7,024 nt of DNA from Faecalibacterium sp. CAG:74 (GTDB taxonomy: Bacteria > Bacillota > Clostridia > Christensenellales > Aristaeellaceae), in NCBI GenBank assembly GCA_000437595.1, contig FR899902.1, positions 35,829 through 42,852 on the forward strand, in the 5' to 3' direction. A program made the translations under genes and the position numbers. Positions 6,522 through 7,024 of this stretch are shown piece after piece (within the stretch, counting starts at the first letter, position 1; the number at the start of each line of letters is the position of its first letter). The notes under the pieces were generated by a model. The model was not told the DNA's origin. It did no database searches and was given only the letters and a program-made list of their open reading frames with translations.

Positions 6522-7024
6522 GGGCAATTTGCTGATGACGCTGGGGCTGGTGCTGATTTTGGCGGCACTGGCGCTGGTGGGCTACAACCAGTGGGATGCC
6601 AGCCGCGCGCAGCAGGAGTCGGATGATGCGCTGATGGCGCTGGAGCAGATTCGCATTCAGCGGCAGATGGAATCGCAGCAAACCGCTGCACCGCCCGTAA
6701 TCACCGCGACGATGATGCCGACTGACACACCCGCGACGGATGCGCCGATAACCGACGCGCCGACGGCGGATGCCACTGCGGCGGATACCCCGGCAGCATC
6801 CACGCCCTCCGTAACTGACGCACTGACGACCGACATTCCGCGTGATGACGTAACCGCCACGAACACCCCTGCGACGGATGCGCCCGCAACGGCGAATCCT
6901 GCGACGAATCCGCCGAAACCGACAAACGTGCCGACGGCAGGAACTGCGACGAATCCACCGAAACCGACGAGCGCGCCGACGGCAGGGACTGCGACGAATC
7001 CGCCGAAGCCGACGAGCGCGCCGC
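6508..7024 (+). CDS. Membrane-anchored protein with long Thr/Ala/Pro linker, possible second sortase (3' partial)
   Basis: The frame is open from the ATG at 6508 to the window edge (172 codons). GGAG at 6496-6499 lies 8 nt upstream, and the start overlaps the end of the basal pilin gene by 14 nt, so coupling is likely. Residues 1-6 are basic (MKNRKG), 8-25 form a membrane helix, and YNQWDASRAQQESDD leads into a charged helical stretch to about 58. From 59 onward the chain is low complexity: TDAP-like motifs, then 15-residue units ATNPPKPT(N/S)(V/A)PTAGT. The N-terminus (short basic end, helix, YNxWDxxRA) resembles accessory class B/D-type sortases encoded beside clostridial pilin genes, which often have a linker before the catalytic barrel. 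No catalytic residue is inside the window, so another membrane-tethered exported protein remains possible. Confidence 0.8.
   Translation, partial: MKNRKGNLLMTLGLVLILAALALVGYNQWDASRAQQESDDALMALEQIRIQRQMESQQTAAPPVITATMMPTDTPATDAPITDAPTADATAADTPAASTPSVTDALTTDIPRDDVTATNTPATDAPATANPATNPPKPTNVPTAGTATNPPKPTSAPTAGTATNPPKPTSAP
6901..7024 (+). repeat. In-frame 45-nt tandem repeats in the Pro-rich linker
   Basis: Units at 6901-6945, 6946-6990 and 6991-7024 (the last cut by the window edge) encode ATNPPKPTNVPTAGT, ATNPPKPTSAPTAGT and ATNPPKPTSAP. Copies 2 and 3 are the more alike. The sequence just before has shorter degenerate TDAP/ATDAP motifs. The unit length is a multiple of three, so copy number changes would alter linker length without a frameshift. 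Confidence 0.93.

Noticed and set aside
6657..6958. Minus-strand reading frames across the linker region
   Set aside because: They are low-complexity shadows of the Thr/Ala/Pro repeats of the + strand gene starting at 6508.
6901..7024. CRISPR-like array
   Set aside because: The repeats are contiguous without unique spacers, in frame, and encode a Pro/Thr-rich linker.

Overview
The window is part of a sortase-assembled pilus locus of a Gram-positive bacterium, most likely a fairly GC-rich member of the Bacillota (Clostridia-like). The evidence is three cell-wall sorting signals (LPETG, LPETG, IPETG), a class C (pilus) sortase with an intact His/Cys/Arg active site, CnaB-type isopeptide domains, and strong AGGAGG-type ribosome binding sites. 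The exact taxon cannot be read from the sequence. All genes lie on the + strand and are compactly arranged, which suggests one operon or two closely linked transcription units.

Layout: (1) 2-2749, a large surface adhesin cut by the left window edge. It has six successive CnaB-like modules and a C-terminal LPETG signal, and is probably the tip or adhesive pilin. (2) 2750-2956, a 207-nt leader with a strong hairpin, possible competing pairings and a tiny MKKA reading frame. (3) 2957-4597, the major (backbone) pilin with signal peptide, D2 isopeptide domain, C-terminal CnaB domain and LPETG. (4) 4598-4725, a spacer with two hairpins, one a perfect 10-bp GC-rich stem. (5) 4726-5577, a class C sortase. 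(6) 5577-6521, a small basal/anchor pilin with a Thr/Pro-rich stalk and IPETG, overlapping the sortase stop codon. (7) 6508-window end, the start of a membrane-anchored protein with a long Thr/Ala/Pro linker containing 45-nt tandem repeats. Its N-terminus resembles those of accessory sortases, but the catalytic part lies outside the window.

How they should work together (established for such pili, inferred here): the pilins are secreted by Sec. The class C sortase cleaves the LPETG of the backbone and tip pilins and links each to a lysine of a backbone subunit. The basal pilin ends the polymer and is attached to peptidoglycan, probably by another sortase. The downstream gene is a candidate for that second enzyme. 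Isopeptide bonds inside the CnaB domains would stiffen the fibre.

The layout matches a known class of system. The parts that look least ordinary are the structured leader before the backbone pilin, the hairpins between pilin and sortase, the large size of the CnaB modules in the tip protein, and the repeat-bearing linker at the right edge.
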